The position numbers and the translations under genes are program-made. From NCBI GenBank assembly GCA_028565635.1, contig JAOXYB010033251.1, positions 1 to 14,278 on the forward strand: DNA of 14,278 nt, in the 5' to 3' direction. Shown in pieces: positions 1 to 9,010 of this stretch. Numbering within the stretch: position 1 is the first letter of the stretch; each line of letters starts with the position of its first letter. The notes beneath the pieces are model-generated. The model searched no databases. It saw only the letters and a list, made by a program, of their open reading frames with translations, and had not been told where the DNA came from. This stretch comes from Phoronis ovalis. Lineage: Eukaryota > Phoronida > Phoronidae.

Positions 1-402
1 GAAGTGGAAATATATTTATTTTATTCAATTCATATTTTTTATTCGTTTTATATTTTTTAAAGCACCAGGACCCTGTGCCCCGGGGTGACTCTCTTTTCAT
101 TCTTAGTCAATTTTGACATTTTATGTCGTCATCCAAACACATAAGTTTCATACAACACAAGCAATATTCAGCTATTCAGCAATCTAGGATTTAATCCAGA
201 AATTGTTCATTACAGCAGCTACAGTATCCAATGCTCCTATAATACCTTCAGCATCTAATACTAACTAAAAATGAGACAAATGTCCAGTTGTTTTCTTGAT
301 CCATACTAGATCTGATCAAAATTATTTCGCACACAAAATTCCTGTAGTTCATATATGTGCTGCATATCTGAATAATTCTGTCCAGCTGTTTATTTGGAAC
401 AA
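1..402. other. Non-coding flank, no gene seen
   Basis: AT-rich sequence with no supported gene. The only recognisable item is a GC-rich patch at 78-93 (CCCCGGGGTGACTCTC), which resembles the heads of the other CCCGGGG-headed repeats in this window and may be a relic of one. If the exon at 817-946 is real, this stretch would be the start of its downstream intron. I found no convincing acceptor here. Confidence 0.4.
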
Positions 403-410
403 CCCCAGAT
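403..410 (+). repeat. Left target-site duplication, 8 bp
   Basis: CCCCAGAT directly abuts the left inverted repeat and recurs exactly at 742-749, abutting the right inverted repeat. Confidence 0.8.
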
Positions 411-454
411 CCCGGGGGGCAGTCAATATGAAAGTGGGTACCAATGTTCCAACA
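411..454 (+). repeat. Left terminal inverted repeat of the MITE
   Basis: 44 bp. It matches the reverse complement of 698-741 at 41 positions; the three differences are adjacent (positions 31-33 of the repeat) and are followed by 11 further identical bases. Confidence 0.85.
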
Positions 455-469
455 TGGCTTTTCAAAAAG

Positions 470-580
470 CCCCTAACGAAATGAAATTCTGGAAAAAATA
501 CACCCCTAAGAAAGTGATTTTTTTGAAAAAATACACCCTTAAGGAAGTGACTTTTGGGAAAAAACACCCCTAACGAAGTG
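470..580 (+). repeat. Tandem repeat core of the MITE, 31-33-bp period
   Basis: Four diverged copies with landmarks CCCCTAACGAA (470), CACCCCTAAG (501), CACCCTTAAG (534) and CACCCCTAACG (565), giving steps of 33, 33 and 31 bp. Because 33 is a multiple of three, the minus strand stays open through two steps and yields a misleading ORF with an 11-residue repeat (G-V-F-F-P/Q and similar). I read this as repeat structure and not as a gene. Confidence 0.75.
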
Positions 581-697
581 TCACACCTCCACAAAAAACC
601 TCCCCTTTTCGTGATTTTAGCAAAAAAACAGGCCCTAAGCACGTAACGCGCGTTACACTCCGGCGATTCGAAAAACCTACCCTTTCAGGTGAAATTT

Positions 698-741
698 TGT
701 TGGAACATGCATACCCACTTTCATATTGACTGCCCCCCGGG
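698..741 (-). repeat. Right terminal inverted repeat of the MITE
   Basis: Inverted partner of 411-454. Its outer end, GCCCCCCGGG, is the mirror of the left end. Confidence 0.85.
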
Positions 742-749
742 CCCCAGAT
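742..749 (+). repeat. Right target-site duplication, 8 bp
   Basis: Exact direct copy of 403-410 (CCCCAGAT), immediately outside the right terminal inverted repeat. Confidence 0.8.
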
Positions 750-816
750 GGACAAATTGGGATAGAAGGACATCCAGATAAACAAATATAAACTCTAGTA
801 AGTATTACGACTTTAC

Positions 817-946
817 CTTGGTAAAGGAATGTCTTCTTGATTGGTTTTCTTGTCTATCTTAAGGCCTATTTTCTGAGAGTGCTCCATGTTATATTCATAT
901 CTTTGTTCATTTTCATAGGATTCATAAGATGTGCCACTTTCATCAG
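817..946 (-). CDS. Candidate internal coding exon, unnamed host gene (receptor-tail-like)
   Basis: This 130-bp open segment is bounded by a good acceptor (TTTATATTTAACAG before 946) and a strong donor (CAAG then GTAAAG after 817). It enters in phase 1 and leaves in phase 2, with 42 complete codons. The peptide is hydrophilic and acidic and carries a tyrosine cluster, TSYESYENEQRYEYN, followed by a lysine-rich stretch and DIPLP. Y-E-N fits the general pYxN SH2-ligand pattern, so a cytoplasmic signalling tail is a reasonable guess; no catalytic or extracellular domain is present. Its entry phase matches the exit phase of the exon at 11812-11948, which suggests consecutive exons of one gene. I do not recognise the gene. 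A chance ORF with fortuitous splice signals remains possible. Confidence 0.5.
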
Positions 947-1009
947 CTGTTAAATATAAATAGAATTTAATACTTATCAAGTAAAGTAGCATATTTGGTG
1001 GTGGTAGCA

Positions 1010-1734
1010 CAAGTAACTGATCTTAAATTGTGTAGTGAGTGTGTCTCTGGATTAGAAAAACTCGGATCATATTAATGCAAACATGACACCAAAATATGGA
1101 CTAGTATTAGTACTAAAATTATGACCAATATACACAGTAAATCCGCTACAGATTTTAAACAGATTATTGAGAATCTGTCAACAATTCACTGAAAATACGT
1201 CACCAGATACCTGGGAAATCTGCTACTAATCCTACACAAATTTTGCCGGAACTACAAATTTATGTGGCTACTTGCATCTGTGCAGATTATGCAAGGGATT
1301 TGGTAATAAACACTTTTGCATATTATTTTTTAATACTTTAAACGTCTGTTTGTATTAAGATTTTGTAAAATGTACTAAAGAAAAGGTAAATTATAGTTGT
1401 ATTCGCATGTTTTTCAGGTATTTTTAACATAACAGTGAAATTAATTTTGAAAATTGTTTGCAATATTTTAAAACTACATTTTACAGACTAAAGTTCTTAT
1501 TTTTGTTTATTTTATAAATATATTTTACAAATATAGTCATATTTCAGTTTAAAAAAAAAATAAATAAAGCATAGGTATCTAATTTTTAAGTAATAATATC
1601 CAAGTGGTTTTTATTTACATCCCATGCTCCAACGATTTTAAGGAAGTAGTTCCCACTGACACAACTTGGACTTCAGTTTTTGTCAATTCCCACATTAACC
1701 CTAGCTTACACAGATAAAACAAGTATATAACCCT
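1010..1734. other. AT-rich stretch without recognisable features
   Basis: No ORF of note, no inverted-repeat element and no clear similarity to other parts of the window. It includes a short poly-A run near 1550-1562. Confidence 0.5.
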
Positions 1735-1975
1735 TTAGGTTATGGCAAGCTGCTTTAAATGTAAATTTTGAGGTTACGTGTGAAGTCGTTTGATTTGTTT
1801 GGTAAATAATTATTGAAAATGAAAAAAATTGAAAACATGTAGTGTGTAGTATTTATCTACAGATTGCTTTGCATGAATTATGACATGGTTAAGCAAAGAT
1901 ATTATTGCATTATGGTATTTAGTATTTTCATTAGTTTGATACTATTGCAATACATTATGACATCCACATGCACTA
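1735..1975 (+). repeat. Dispersed repeat module P, copy 1
   Basis: Diverged direct copy of 12711-12935. Shared landmarks in the same order are CAAGCTGCTT, a GAGGTTACGTG / GAGATTACGTG pair, TATTGAAAATGAAA, TTGAAAACAT, GCATGAATTATG, TATTATTGCATT and TTAGTTTGATA. No coding potential is visible. Confidence 0.75.
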
Positions 1976-1982
1976 TTCTAAT

Positions 1983-2335
1983 CCCGGGGGGTACTTGACA
2001 CTAAAGTTGGAAGGGGTGCGTGGCCCAGGGTAAAAAACCCTGACCCTGTGGTAAATAAAAATTACCAAAAATATACCCTGTCGTAAATGAAAAAACACGA
2101 AAAATATACCGCTGTAAATAAGTCTCCCGAAATAGATACCATGTGCAAAATAAACTTGTAAATTATATACCTTGCGGTAAATAAATATGGAAACATTTAC
2201 AAACCTTAATTTTTAATACCTGTTGTAAATGTGTTTTCCAAAAATTACACCGTGGTAAACGAACATTTTTTGAAAATAATCCATGTGGTAAATATCCGAC
2301 AAGAAAAGTATATCCTGTGGTAAATAAAGCTTTGA
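1983..2335 (+). repeat. CCCGGGGGG-headed element with degenerate 33-bp tandem core
   Basis: It begins CCCGGGGGGTACTTGACACT and runs into a degenerate tandem repeat marked by GTGGTAAAT-like words at about 2051, 2093, 2114, 2158, 2177, 2225, 2255, 2288 and 2320; the last steps are 30-33 bp. The design (G-rich head plus 33-bp core) parallels the MITE at 411-741, but I see no inverted right end or target duplication, so it is probably an old or truncated copy of a different family. Confidence 0.6.
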
Positions 2336-2440
2336 GAAGACAAATTCAAAATATACAATAACTGTACCAGATAAGCCATAACATAGCTACATGATAAACC
2401 TTTAAAATTAATTTTTACCCACAAAGAAAAGCAGCCTTAC

Positions 2441-2755
2441 ATTTATTCTCCAATAAGACATTTGTCATGTCTAATGCCCATCCAATGTGTAGGATTATAT
2501 TTTTTTAACATTATTAGTTTTTTACATTAGAAAAGAATAGAATACATCATGCATTATAATCTGGTTTATCATTGTGGGTAGTCTTATTCAAAATCACTGC
2601 ATCTGCTGTCTGATGCGTTACCCCGAGGGAGAACTGACAATATTTTTGGATGGGTATGTGCAGCCCAAACACAAAATATCCACCCATTTTTAAGGATTTT
2701 GGTCTCAAAAATCTGTCACAAAAAGGACCAATTTTTAAGGTTTTTTCTTGAAAAA
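2441..2755 (+). repeat. Dispersed repeat module Q, copy 1
   Basis: Direct copy of 13413-13665. Landmarks are GTCATGTCTAATGC, CATCCAATGTG, GGATTATATTTTTTTAACAT, GAATAGAATACATCATGCAT, TGTGCAGCCCAAAC and GGATTTTGGTCTCAAAAA. It also contains CCCCGAGGGAGAACTGAC (2621), another G-rich head, leading into a degenerate tandem of about 35-40 bp (an ATTTTTAAGG / TGAAAAAGT pattern) that continues to about 2905. Confidence 0.8.
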
Positions 2756-3674
2756 GTTTTCTGGAATTGCTACCTTTAAATAAAATCGGTAAAAGCAACA
2801 CATTTTTAGGGTTTGTTGAAAAGTGGACCAATCTTTACCGACATTTCTGTGAAAAGACAATCCATTTTTAGGGATTAATTTGTGAAAAAGTGACCCATTT
2901 GGGCTACCAACCTATGTCCTTAGAACCACCTCTGAATCGTCAAAGTAGTGCTTTTTCTTTGCGGCTATAAACGAAACGTGACATGCCTTCTCAGGAACAA
3001 ATATGGCCACCAGTCAGCCATGTTGGAAGTAATGTGGGTCAATATTATACATAACCTGTACTTTGACTTGTACTTGCTCTGTACTCAATATGGAGCTGAT
3101 CAGATAGAAACTGACGCAGTTATTGTTAGACAAAAAGTGTTACGCACGATAAAAAATGTTGAAGATTCGTACCGGCATTTGACCAACTAGCCAAGGTCAT
3201 TTTAAAATGTCACATAGCCTATTACGCCCACCAACCTATGGGCTTCCTAGAACCACCTTTGAATCGTCCAGGTTGCACTTTCTCTTCGCAGTTACAGATG
3301 CAATATTACAGACCTCTCGGGAACAAACATGGCTGGCAGTCGGCCATATTGGAAGTAATCCGGGTCAATATTATACATAAACTGTACTTATTCTGCACTG
3401 AATACGGAACTAGTCGGATAAAAACTGAAGCATTTATTGTGAGACAAAGTGTTAGGCACGGCAAAAATGTCAAAGTTTCCTAATGGAATTTGACCTACTT
3501 GTCAAGGTCATTTTAAAATGTCACCTAGCCTATTACGCCCATAAAACCTATAGTCTTCCCAGAACGTCCAGGTAGGGCTTTGTCCTCGCGGATATAAACA
3601 CAATGTTTCTTGCCCTCTCGAGAATAAACATGGCCGCCAGTCGGCAATTTTGGAAGAAATCTAGGTCAAAAGTA

Positions 3675-3714
3675 CACATAGTGGCTGGGCATATAGTCGT
3701 AGCGCAGTCGTCGT
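3675..3714 (+). repeat. Left arm of a perfect 40-bp inverted repeat
   Basis: Exact reverse complement of 4279-4318. It sits inside an otherwise ordinary unit, apparently replacing or interrupting the usual CATAGCCTGTACTG stretch. Confidence 0.85.
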
Positions 3715-4278
3715 GTACTGCGACCTGGACTTCCTCTGTGTTGAATATGAAACTGATAGGATAAAAACTGAAGGTGTTTTTATGACGTGCAATCTCACAA
3801 CCCAATATGGCCACCAGTCGGCCACGTTGGAAGTAATCTGGGTCAATATTACATATAATGTACTTTGTCCTGTACTTACTGTTTACCAAATATATAGCTG
3901 ATCGGATAAAAACTAAAGCAGATATTGCGAGACAAAGAACATGTTATGGACGGCAAAAAATGTCCAGAATCGTTGCGGCACTTGCCCTACTTGTCAAGGT
4001 CAATTTAAAATGTCACCTAGCCTATTACGACCATCAGTCTATGGCCTTCCTAGGACCACCTTTGAATCGTCCAGGCAACGCTTCACCTTCATGGCTATAG
4101 AAGCAATGTTACGTGCTATATCCGGAACAATAAAAGCCGCCAGTCGGCCATATTGGAAGTAATCAAGGTCAAAAGTAAACTAGACCTGCACTTTGACCAG
4201 TATTTACCCTGTACCGAATATCAAGCTGATCGGGTAAAATCTTAAGCTGTTATTGCAAGGCAAAGGAAAGTGTTACAT

Positions 4279-4318
4279 ACGACGACTGCGCTACGACTAT
4301 ATGCCCAGCCACTATGTG
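4279..4318 (-). repeat. Right arm of a perfect 40-bp inverted repeat
   Basis: Exact reverse complement of 3675-3714, about 564 bp away. A diverged direct relative of this arm lies near 6840-6880 (CAACTATATGCCCAGCCAC), so this orientation is probably the original one and 3675-3714 the inverted copy. Confidence 0.85.
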
Positions 4319-4333
4319 GATGGGCATAAAAAT

Positions 4334-4996
4334 ATATCCTACAATTTCTTGAGTAGAATCCATTGTACAATCCAAATTTTACACATCCTTATTGATCAAA
4401 ATATAAGCACTTCCTCAAATACCTTAAAAATAACTACGTTCCTTACACGCACTCACAATATTTACAAATAAAAAAACAGCGCTAATTAAAAAGAACTAAT
4501 GATACATTTACCAATATATCGTTAATATTTCTTCAAAACTACACGTCACAATTGCAAATCACATTAGTAATATTTCCCTTTATAGTTAACCCTTTACCTT
4601 CAAAGTGACGATATATCGGCAATACTTTAACACATTCTGATTAAATGAAAATAATCATGTTGCATAAAATACATCCTTGCTATGTAATTTTCAACCTTTC
4701 CCGGTTTGTGTTGCCATCTAGCAGAGTTCATAGAGGTAATATCCCCTGAATGCGCACGTGTTAAAGCTAAATGCCTTTCTGTTTATTTGAAGTGCAGTTT
4801 AAAATGTGCTGGAAAATATTTCAATTATTATCGACACGAACATATGCCAAGTTTAATGATTCGGACAGTGCAGTACTTAAACGTGTCTAGATTCTAACAC
4901 TTAAAATTCCCATGAAAATGGATTTTGTTGGTGGAATTTCGATGTTTACAACAGGCTATTCGGGTACCTTGCAATGGTGTTTTTTCAGTGTCAATT
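4334..4996. other. AT-rich spacer without repeats or genes
   Basis: Separates the two blocks of the satellite array. Only short chance ORFs are present. I see no similarity to the rest of the window and no splice-bounded exon. Confidence 0.5.
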
Positions 4997-5350
4997 TTTG
5001 TCAGAAAAAGAAACTGTTACGTACAACAAAAAATTTTGAGGATTTGTACTGGCATTTGTACTGTATAAGGTTATTTTAAAATGTCACCTAGCCTATCACT
5101 CCCATCCACCTATGACCTTCTTAGAACCACCTTTGACTCGTCCAGGCAGTGTTTCGTCTTTGCAGCTATAGATGCAATGTGACGTGCCACATCGGGAACA
5201 AATACAGAAACAGTTCGCCATTATATTGGAAGTAATCCAGGTCAAAATTATACAACGCCTGTACTGTGACGAATATTTACTCTGTACTCAAAAGAAAGTT
5301 TATCAGATAAAAACTGAAGCTGTTATTATGACGAACAATCTCGAGCACCA
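4997..5350 (+). repeat. Variant array unit shared with the right end of the window
   Basis: This unit matches 13930-14165 more closely than its neighbours do. Shared words include GCCAGAAAAAGAAAC-like, TTGAGGATTTGTA, GGTTATTTTAAAATGTCACC, GCCTATCACTCCCATC, CAGTGTTTCGTCTTTGCAGC and ATCGGGAACAAATA. This marks it as a separate subfamily. Confidence 0.7.
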
Positions 5351-5360
5351 ACATGGAAGT

Positions 5361-6890
5361 TTCCTGGAATTGCTAACTTTAACTAAAATCTTGAAAAAAC
5401 AATCCATTTTTAGGGTTTGTTGAAAAGTACACCAACCTTTAAGAACATTTCTGTCAAAAGAGGACCCATTTCTAGGGATTAATTTGTGAAAAAGCGACCC
5501 ATATGGGCCACCAACCTAAGGCTTACTTAGAACCAATTTTGAATCATTCAAGCAGCGCTTCATCTTTGCGGCTATAAACACAACATGCCATGCCCTCTCA
5601 CGAACAAATATGGCCATCAGTTGGAAGTAATCTGGGTCAATATTATACATAACCTTTACTTTGACCTGTACTAACTCTGTACTGAATATGGAGCTGATCG
5701 GATAAAAACTGATACTGTTATTACTGACAAGGAAAGTGTTATGCACGTTAAAAAATGTCGAAGATTCGTACCGGCATTTGACCTACTTTTCAAGGGCATT
5801 TTGAAATGTCAACTAGCCTATTATGCCCATCAACCTATGGCCTTCCTAGAAGCACCTTTTCATCACCCAGGCAGCGCTTCGTCTTGACGGCTGTAGACAA
5901 CATTACATGCCCTCTCCAAAAACAAACATGGCTGCCAGTTGGCCATATTGGAAGTAATCTCGGTCAATATTATATATAACGGTATCTTGACCTGTACTTA
6001 CTCTGTACCGAACATGGAGCTAATCACACAAAAACTGAACCAGTTATAGCGAAACAAAGAAAGTTAAGTACAGTAAAAAATGTCGACCATTCATACCGGC
6101 ATTTGACCTACTTGTCGAGGTCATTTTAAAATGTCACCTATTCTATTACACCCACCAATCTATGGCATTCCAAGAACAATCTTTGAATCATCCAGGCAGC
6201 GCTTCATCTTTTCGGCTATAGATGCAACATTATGTAGACAACCCTCTTGGCAACAAACATGGCCGCCATATTGGAAGTAATGTGGGTTAAAATTACACAT
6301 AGCCTGTACTGTAACCAGTACTTACTCTGTACCGAATAAGAAGCTGATCGGATAACAACTGAAGCTGTTATTACAATGTGCAATCTCGAGAACCAATATG
6401 GCCGTCACTCGGCCATGTTGGAAGTAATCTGGGTCAATATTATACAGCGTATAATACAGGAATACAGCAACCTGTAATTACTCTGTGCCGAATATGGAGC
6501 TGATCAGATAAAAACTGACACAGTGTTTAGCACGGTAAAAAATGTCGAAGATTTGAACCGGTATTTAACCTACTTGTCAAGGTCATTTTAAATTTTGCTT
6601 AGCCTATTACGCCCACCAATCTTATGGCCTTCTTAAAAGGCAGTGCTTCGTCTTCGTGGCTATATTACGTGCCCTCTCAGGAACAAACATGGCCACCAGT
6701 CAACCATACTGGAAGTAATCAAGGTCAAAAGCAGAACAGACCTGCACATTGACCTGTATTTACCATGTACCGAATATGAAGCTGATCGGGTAAAAACTGA
6801 ACCTGTTATCACAAGACAAATAAAAGTGTTGCATACAACAACAATGCCTTTGCTACAACTATATGCCCAGCCACAATGTGGTTATAAAAA
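5361..6890 (+). repeat. Direct duplication block, copy 2
   Basis: Collinear partner of 2757-4333 with anchors at 5621, 5948, 6271, 6418 and 6709. It ends with ATGCCCAGCCACAATGTGG, matching the end of copy 1. The two copies are clearly diverged, so the event is not recent. Confidence 0.75.
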
Positions 6891-6960
6891 TGTAACTTAG
6901 CCTATTACACCTATCAACCTATGACCTTCTTAGTGCCACTTTTCACTTGCCATAAGGTCA

Positions 6961-7243
6961 CAATTGATGTAACCGCAGTGGTGGTGCTACGGCTGGCCGT
7001 GCTGGAAATAGTACGTCAACCTTAAATTTATTTTTTATTTTTTCCTCCTTGGCACTGGCTTTTTCGTTTGTTTCTGTTTGAAAGGAAAATCACTGTATAA
7101 GAGATTGAAACTAATATTAGGTTTTTAATAAATCAAAATTTGATAGGATTATTTGAGCTAGGGCAAAGCTATGAATTTTGTCAGTTGTTAGGTTGCATTT
7201 TTCTAGGCGTAGTCTGCATAATGGAATAGCAAAAAAAATTGGT
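6961..7243. other. Spacer between satellite array and retroelement remnant
   Basis: AT-rich with no gene seen. The part next to 7244 may be the original 3' continuation of the BEL/Pao remnant, because the minus-strand frame stays open from 7244 down to a stop near 7181, but I could not recognise it as element sequence. Confidence 0.35.
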
Positions 7244-7398
7244 GGTCATGCCTGCACGAAAAATTAACTGGGAGTAGTATACATAATAGCCATCTGTAGC
7301 CATGTATACTTCCATACCTCGACCTGGCCAGGAACCCCATTGTACATTTTCATCACAAACTAATACAATATCATTTACCATAAAATTTCGTCTAGGTC
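7244..7398 (-). pseudogene. Duplicated BEL/Pao DUF5641 fragment (extra copy)
   Basis: This 155-bp segment repeats 7667-7821 with a single difference (A at 7357, G at 7780). On the minus strand it encodes the end of the integrase-associated DUF5641 domain, with V-N-D-I-V-L-V followed by D-E-N and G-S-W-P, as usual for BEL/Pao pol C-termini. It is separated from the main remnant by the 272-bp insert at 7397-7668. It cannot act as a gene on its own. Confidence 0.8.
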
Positions 7399-7668
7399 AA
7401 TAAAATAAATAACAAATGCATTTTAAAATAAAAGAAAGTTATTTAAATGTACGCGATAATTCTATGAGATGTGTTTGAGGTACTGTTTCGAGTATAACAT
7501 ACGTTGATGGTTCACATGTTTTCCAGTGGCTAACACGCAACCTAGCCGATTATCACACTGTGATTGGCTGTCGGCAACATAGGTAATCAGCTGATATTTG
7601 CTACACATAAATTTACGAGGAGTGTTTCAGGAATTGAGTGATCGTGAAAGTAAATATGAGATTCCAGG
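7397..7668 (+). repeat. 272-bp direct repeat, copy 1 (inserted copy)
   Basis: By reading both copies base by base I find it identical to 10374-10645 over 272 bp. It is sandwiched between the two 155-bp copies of the DUF5641 fragment. Each junction shares 2 bp with both parents: TC at 7397-7398 and GG at 7667-7668. It lacks terminal inverted repeats and TG...CA ends, so it is not an obvious transposon or LTR. Confidence 0.9.
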
Positions 7669-8099
7669 TCATGCCTGCACGAAAAATTAACTGGGAGTAG
7701 TATACATAATAGCCATCTGTAGCCATGTATACTTCCATACCTCGACCTGGCCAGGAACCCCATTGTACATTTTCATCACGAACTAATACAATATCATTTA
7801 CCATAAAATTTCGTCTAGGTCGACACGATCGTTGTCTGTAGATAAATATTCCTTTATCCATCGTTTCCAGAATAAATTTAACATATGCTGAACTTGTCGC
7901 CATTTACTTCGACTCCAGATGTCGTGTTTATGAAATATTCCGAGTGGCTTTATAGAACAGCTATGATCTTTGCTACTTGGCAGCAAGAAATGATTTGGCG
8001 TTACTGGTTCCAAGTCATTCGGATCATCACTCCATTTCATCAGAGGTCTATCATTCAAAATAGCTTCAACTTAGGTCATACGAATCAATCATTCATCAT
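7667..8099 (-). pseudogene. BEL/Pao integrase C-terminal DUF5641 region (broken)
   Basis: The stretch 8058-7798 reads N-D-R-P-L, S-D-D-P-N-D-L-E-P-V-T-P-N-H, then W-R-Q-V-Q and L-F-W-K-R-W-I-K-E-Y-L, a strong match to the conserved region after the integrase core in BEL/Pao elements. A frame change near 7820 leads to R-R-N-F, V-N-D-I-V-L-V, D-E-N and G-S-W-P-G-R. That frame change coincides closely with the edge of the 155-bp duplicated segment (7821). After 7667 the reading frame runs into the unrelated 272-bp insert. Confidence 0.9.
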
Positions 8100-8544
8100 T
8101 CATGGATTGTTCCTTAACTAAAACTCCCTGATAGATCTTACCATTCTCTCCCAGACACCGCCCATATTACTTGCTGTAGGACGATTGAAGATCAATGAAT
8201 TTCCTTCGGTTGCAAAAAGTTATTTATTTTTTGCCGATTCCACTGTTGAATAGCTTCTCATAGTTCTCGTTCACCTCCTCTCAAATTAATTCCATTATCA
8301 CTTCTTATTATTTCTGGCTTACTTCTACGGCTTATAAAGCGGCGTAATGCATTAATGAATGTATTTCAAGACCATGGCATATCTCAATATGAACTGCTCG
8401 AGAGGTCAAGCAAGTAAACAAACAACCATATCGTTTCACCATACTGCGACCTTGTTTCACAAAAAATGGTCCGAAGAAATCCGTACCAGTGGAGGAACAT
8501 GGCGCTTTATTTGGATCCACTCTTTCTTTAGGCAGGTCGGCCAT
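8100..8544 (-). pseudogene. BEL/Pao integrase catalytic core (broken)
   Basis: All three acidic positions of the D-D-E triad can still be located, but in different frames: D in G-T-D-F-F-G-P-F (8479-8481), D in R-S-D-N-G (8297-8299) and E in W-E-R-M (8148-8150). Between the first two lie [12 protein letters not shown] and R-A-V-H-I-E, classic BEL/Pao residues. A frameshift near 8345 and in-frame stops (for example after G-E-R-E-L, and after S-I-R-E-F) inactivate it. The integrase would insert element cDNA into chromosomes in a live relative. Confidence 0.9.
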
Positions 8545-8555
8545 AATCTGCGAGA

Positions 8556-8834
8556 TTAGCCCAACGCATCTTTCGACAATCTAAGCATTTGTTTAACATT
8601 TTGCGTACTGCAGCTCTTGCGTTTACAATCCAGAATCGTTTCCTGATTAAAGATAACATGCGCATAAAACTTACGTTTTATTAAGATATCCGTCACCTGG
8701 TGATATCTAGGTAGTATCATTGGATGTTTGATATTTTCGTGAAAGGACGCATTTGTTAGTCTACCACCGACAACCAGAACACAATCATTTCTCATAACTG
8801 GATTTAGCTTATAGATGTTACTAGATTTGCTCAA
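8556..8834 (-). pseudogene. BEL/Pao integrase zinc-binding domain (fragment)
   Basis: The frame reads Y-K-L-N-P, then V-V-G-G-R-L and H-P-M-I-L-P with H-V-T-like Q-V-T, which is the hallmark start of BEL/Pao integrase. A frameshift near 8625 moves the continuation (R-A-A-V-R, then C-L-D-C-R-K, the CxxC pair at 8588-8577) into another frame. The family's expected second histidine region is poorly preserved (Y-A-H-V-I-F). It therefore cannot make a working domain. Confidence 0.85.
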
Positions 8835-9010
8835 CGTACCTCTTCTTCTAAGTGAAAGTAATTCGTCTTTAAATACATACTGTTGAACATATTATACAAA
8901 TTCAATTTCTGCCTGTTTTAATTCGTTGATGGTTAACTCATGTTGGTGTGCATCAGCCATTTCAGTTTTCCGGTACTTGGCTATGTATGAACTCTTTTAA
9001 ATTTCAAAAG

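Larger units (their letters stand above)
411..741. mobile_element. Non-autonomous DNA transposon (MITE) with tandem-repeat core
   Basis: This 331-bp element has 44-bp terminal inverted repeats (411-454 and 698-741) that agree at 41 of 44 positions. The outer 30 positions are identical and begin CCCGGGGGGCAGTCAATATG. It is flanked by an 8-bp direct repeat CCCCAGAT (403-410 and 742-749), as expected for a target-site duplication. It encodes no transposase, so any movement would depend on an enzyme supplied elsewhere. The core holds four copies of a 31-33-bp tandem repeat. An 8-bp duplication is typical of hAT-like families, but the ends do not look like usual hAT ends (CAGGG), so the superfamily is left open. 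The near-perfect ends and exact target duplication suggest a fairly young insertion. Confidence 0.85.
2757..4333 (+). repeat. Direct duplication block, copy 1
   Basis: Collinear with 5361-6890 at an offset near 2.6 kb. It opens with CTGGAATTGCTA (2761, matching 5364), continues through the TTTTTAGGG...TGAAAAAG tandem and five 326-bp-type anchors (3023, 3349, 3650, 3827, 4153), and ends with GCCCAGCCACTATGTGG. The same variants occur in the same order in copy 2, including the closely spaced double anchor, so a whole block was duplicated rather than single units independently. Confidence 0.75.
2905..6960 (+). repeat. Diverged array of units of about 326 bp
   Basis: The unit contains, in order: CTATGGCCTTCCTAGAACCACC, a GGCTATAGA region, an AACATGGCCGCCAGTCGGCC region, TTGGAAGTAATCTGGGTCAA, CTGATCGGATAAAAACTGAA and TTTTAAAATGTCACCTAGCC. 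The TTGGAAGTAAT anchor occurs at about 3023, 3349, 3650, 3827, 4153, 5226, 5621, 5948, 6271, 6418 and 6709. Full steps are 323-327 bp, and shorter steps of 147 and 177 bp reflect partial units. Further copies lie at 13670-14165. The unit length is not a multiple of three and no frame runs through it, so it reads as satellite-like or transposon-derived repeat. Confidence 0.8.

Noticed and set aside
349-642. Minus-strand ORF of 97 codons with an 11-residue repeat
   Set aside because: It lies almost entirely inside the MITE and its repeated peptide follows from the 33-bp tandem core.
2948-6900. Several plus-strand ORFs with similar peptides (for example G-H-Q-S-A-x-L-E-V)
   Set aside because: They are copies of one satellite unit read in the same frame. 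The unit length is not a multiple of three, each ORF ends within a unit, and the opposite strand is equally open.
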